Shown here piece after piece: positions 63,044 through 64,000 of a stretch of DNA of 64,000 nt (position 1 is the first letter of the stretch; every line of letters starts with the position of its first letter). The translations under genes and the position numbers were made by a program. The notes below the pieces were generated by a model, which saw only the letters and a list, made by a program, of their open reading frames with translations, made no database searches and had not been told where the DNA came from. The DNA is from an uncultured Bacteroidales bacterium. Its GTDB lineage: Bacteria; Bacteroidota; Bacteroidia; Bacteroidales; UBA932. The stretch is from the NCBI GenBank assembly GCA_944326325.1, contig CALVDQ010000002.1:62001-126000 (forward strand), given 5' to 3'.

Positions 63044-63616
63044 TTACTGGGCGATTCGTATGCCGGCATCCTGCACGGCTATATGTTCCATAGGGTCGTA
63101 CAGGAGTCCTGTGCAGAGGCACATCCTGTAGTTGTTGTTCTGGAGTATCGGGAAATTCTTGCAGCCCTGGCATCCTTTCCAGAATTCAGGGTCATGCGTC
63201 AGCTCCCCGAACGGGACGGGCCTGAACCCGATCTCGTAATTCATCTTCATGACCGCCGCTCCCGTGGTGATGCTGAATATCTTGGCATCCGGGTATTTTT
63301 CCCTGGACAGTCTGAATATCCTCTGCTTGATCCTCTTGGCAAGGCCCATTCCCCTGAATGCGTGTGCCACTATCAGACCGGAGTTGGCGACATATTTCTT
63401 GCCTTCCCATGTCTCGATGTAGGAAAATCCTGCAAATTTCCCGTTCTTGGCGATGGCTATCACCGCCTTTCCGGCCTTCATCTTCCCGACAATGTACTCA
63501 GGAGAGCGTTTCGCTATTCCCGTGCCTCTTTCCTGAGCCGAGATATACATCTCGTCACAGATCTCCTGTGCATACTTCGCGTGGCCGTTGTTCGCCACTA
63601 CAACATCGATTTCCAT
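63044..63616 (-). CDS. GNAT-family acyltransferase, candidate N-acylglutamate synthase
   Basis: 190 residues from MEIDVVVANNGHAKYAQEI (AAGGA just upstream); an earlier in-frame Met lacks a ribosome-binding site. The acyl-CoA site is GLIVAHAFRGMGLAKRIKQ. A C-terminal extension holds a CQGC cluster and CLC, unusual for a plain GNAT. It opens the argG cluster, where a gene for the first step of arginine synthesis would be expected and no other is seen in the window. The proposed activity, N-succinyl- or N-acetylglutamate formation, is inferred from place and family. Confidence 0.85.
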   Translation of the reverse strand: MEIDVVVANNGHAKYAQEICDEMYISAQERGTGIAKRSPEYIVGKMKAGKAVIAIAKNGKFAGFSYIETWEGKKYVANSGLIVAHAFRGMGLAKRIKQRIFRLSREKYPDAKIFSITTGAAVMKMNYEIGFRPVPFGELTHDPEFWKGCQGCKNFPILQNNNYRMCLCTGLLYDPMEHIAVQDAGIRIAQ

Positions 63617-63763
63617 TTCCTTGCTTATGATTTTTTCTGTTTTTCTTCCAAGAAACAATAAAGCCCCTAACGGCAAGACAAACCTTGATTGTCAATTGCA
63701 ATTAATGCTTTTTTCTTTTGACGTGTACTTTAGGGAATCTGAGGGGACCCGAATGTCACCCTC

Positions 63764-63826
63764 CTATATTCGGACAAGAGCATACGCAGCCGCGAATCCT
63801 CGTCGGACACCGCGTGCCACCGTCAT
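63764..63826 (-). CDS. Candidate arginine-rich leader peptide before the GNAT-argG cluster
   Basis: A 20-codon frame, MTVARGVRRGFAAAYALVRI then TAG, in the long leader of the argG cluster. It has four Arg codons (one CGC, three CGA), two of them adjacent. The frame is open back to ATG codons at 63847 and 63856; the latter lies a few bases after the predicted transcription start, giving a 30-codon leaderless version. This resembles amino-acid-sensing leader peptides in form. No clear ribosome-binding site precedes 63826, and no terminator hairpin is evident after it, so the role is unproven. Confidence 0.35.
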   Translation of the reverse strand: MTVARGVRRGFAAAYALVRI

Positions 63827-63864
63827 GATATATGATATGCCTGTCATTGGAACCATAATTGCCG

Positions 63865-63872
63865 CAAACTTA
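63865..63872 (-). promoter_or_regulatory. TAnnTTTG -7 box of the GNAT-argG-argC-argD cluster
   Basis: TAAGTTTG on the minus strand. The expected start near 63860 leaves a leader of about 240 bases before the GNAT ATG, long for this phylum. Confidence 0.55.
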
Positions 63873-63924
63873 CGAATAATTTTTGAAAACAGCGGCTTTT
63901 TTTAAAAATTTCAAAACAGATTCT

Positions 63925-63932
63925 TATCTTTG
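63925..63932 (+). promoter_or_regulatory. TAnnTTTG -7 box facing right at the window edge
   Basis: TATCTTTG, probably driving a divergent gene that begins at or beyond position 64000. No ATG follows inside the window. Confidence 0.45.
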
Positions 63933-64000
63933 GACAGATAATTGAAAAAAATTACGGGATTGGGAAAAAGAAAGGTGACATCGAAGGTCGATCCTGGATT

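Larger units (their letters stand above)
63617..64000. other. 384-base end region upstream of the arginine cluster
   Basis: Holds the minus-strand promoter of the GNAT-argG-argC-argD cluster, its ~240-base leader with the arginine-rich frame and a bulged stem GAGGG...CCCTC (about 63740-63763 on the plus strand), and on the plus strand a TATCTTTG box (63925-63932) facing a gene beyond the window. No start codon of that gene can be fixed. Confidence 0.55.

Noticed and set aside
1..64000. tRNA, rRNA, CRISPR, prophage or insertion sequence
   Set aside because: I saw no tRNA T-loop or anticodon patterns, spaced direct repeats, transposase or phage proteins anywhere in the window.

Overview
The window comes from a moderately high-GC member of the phylum Bacteroidota, order Bacteroidales. 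The evidence is two SusC/SusD loci, lipoproteins of the Bacteroidetes type, a complete Rnf operon with RseC upstream, an N-succinylornithine-type carbamoyltransferase, and promoters carrying the TAnnTTTG -7 box. A Rikenellaceae- or UBA932-like lineage would fit the composition, but this cannot be settled from the window. I saw no rRNA, tRNA, CRISPR array or insertion sequence.

Layout. 1-16 kb is housekeeping. lptG (cut by the window edge) and alaS are on the minus strand. On the plus strand follow two tandem M23 peptidases, a MerR-like regulator, a Nif3-like protein, a coiled-coil zinc-ribbon protein, dnaB, a DUF3108 protein and rseC-rnfBCDGEA with a small TPR-like gene. Two tandem outer-membrane beta-barrel genes on the minus strand follow (16.1-17.3 kb). 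17.4-36.3 kb, read on the minus strand, is polysaccharide utilisation locus 1 (PUL1): ECF sigma, FecR, SusC with an STN domain, SusD, two secreted EEP-fold phosphoesterases alternating with two unknown lipoproteins, two GH89 alpha-N-acetylglucosaminidases, glycerate kinase, a GntP permease and an S1 sulfatase. 36.4-41.2 kb (minus) is an arginine operon, argF'-argB-argE-mgsA-argH. 41.4-56.6 kb (plus) is PUL2: ECF sigma, FecR, SusC with STN, SusD, a heparinase II/III-like lyase, two surface lipoproteins and a PL8-GH88 fusion. 56.7-59.6 kb holds a flavin reductase, a His-rich CobW-like GTPase and an EamA exporter. 59.6-63.9 kb (minus) is a second arginine cluster, GNAT-argG-argC-argD, with a long leader.

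How it fits together. Each PUL carries a sigma/anti-sigma/STN-SusC module, so its glycan is probably sensed during outer-membrane transport. PUL2 looks built for a uronate-containing polysaccharide, most simply a glycosaminoglycan. PUL1 looks built for an alpha-GlcNAc-capped, sulfated and possibly phosphodiester- and glycerate-containing glycan; the glycerate kinase/GntP pair is overlapped with the enzymes and is the strongest clue to something not yet described. The two arginine clusters supply nearly the whole pathway and, from Pro90 of ArgF', appear to use succinylated intermediates.

Regulatory highlights are two promoters whose -33/-7 spacer contains the preceding gene's terminator hairpin, and an arginine-rich 20-30 codon leader reading frame before the argG cluster.
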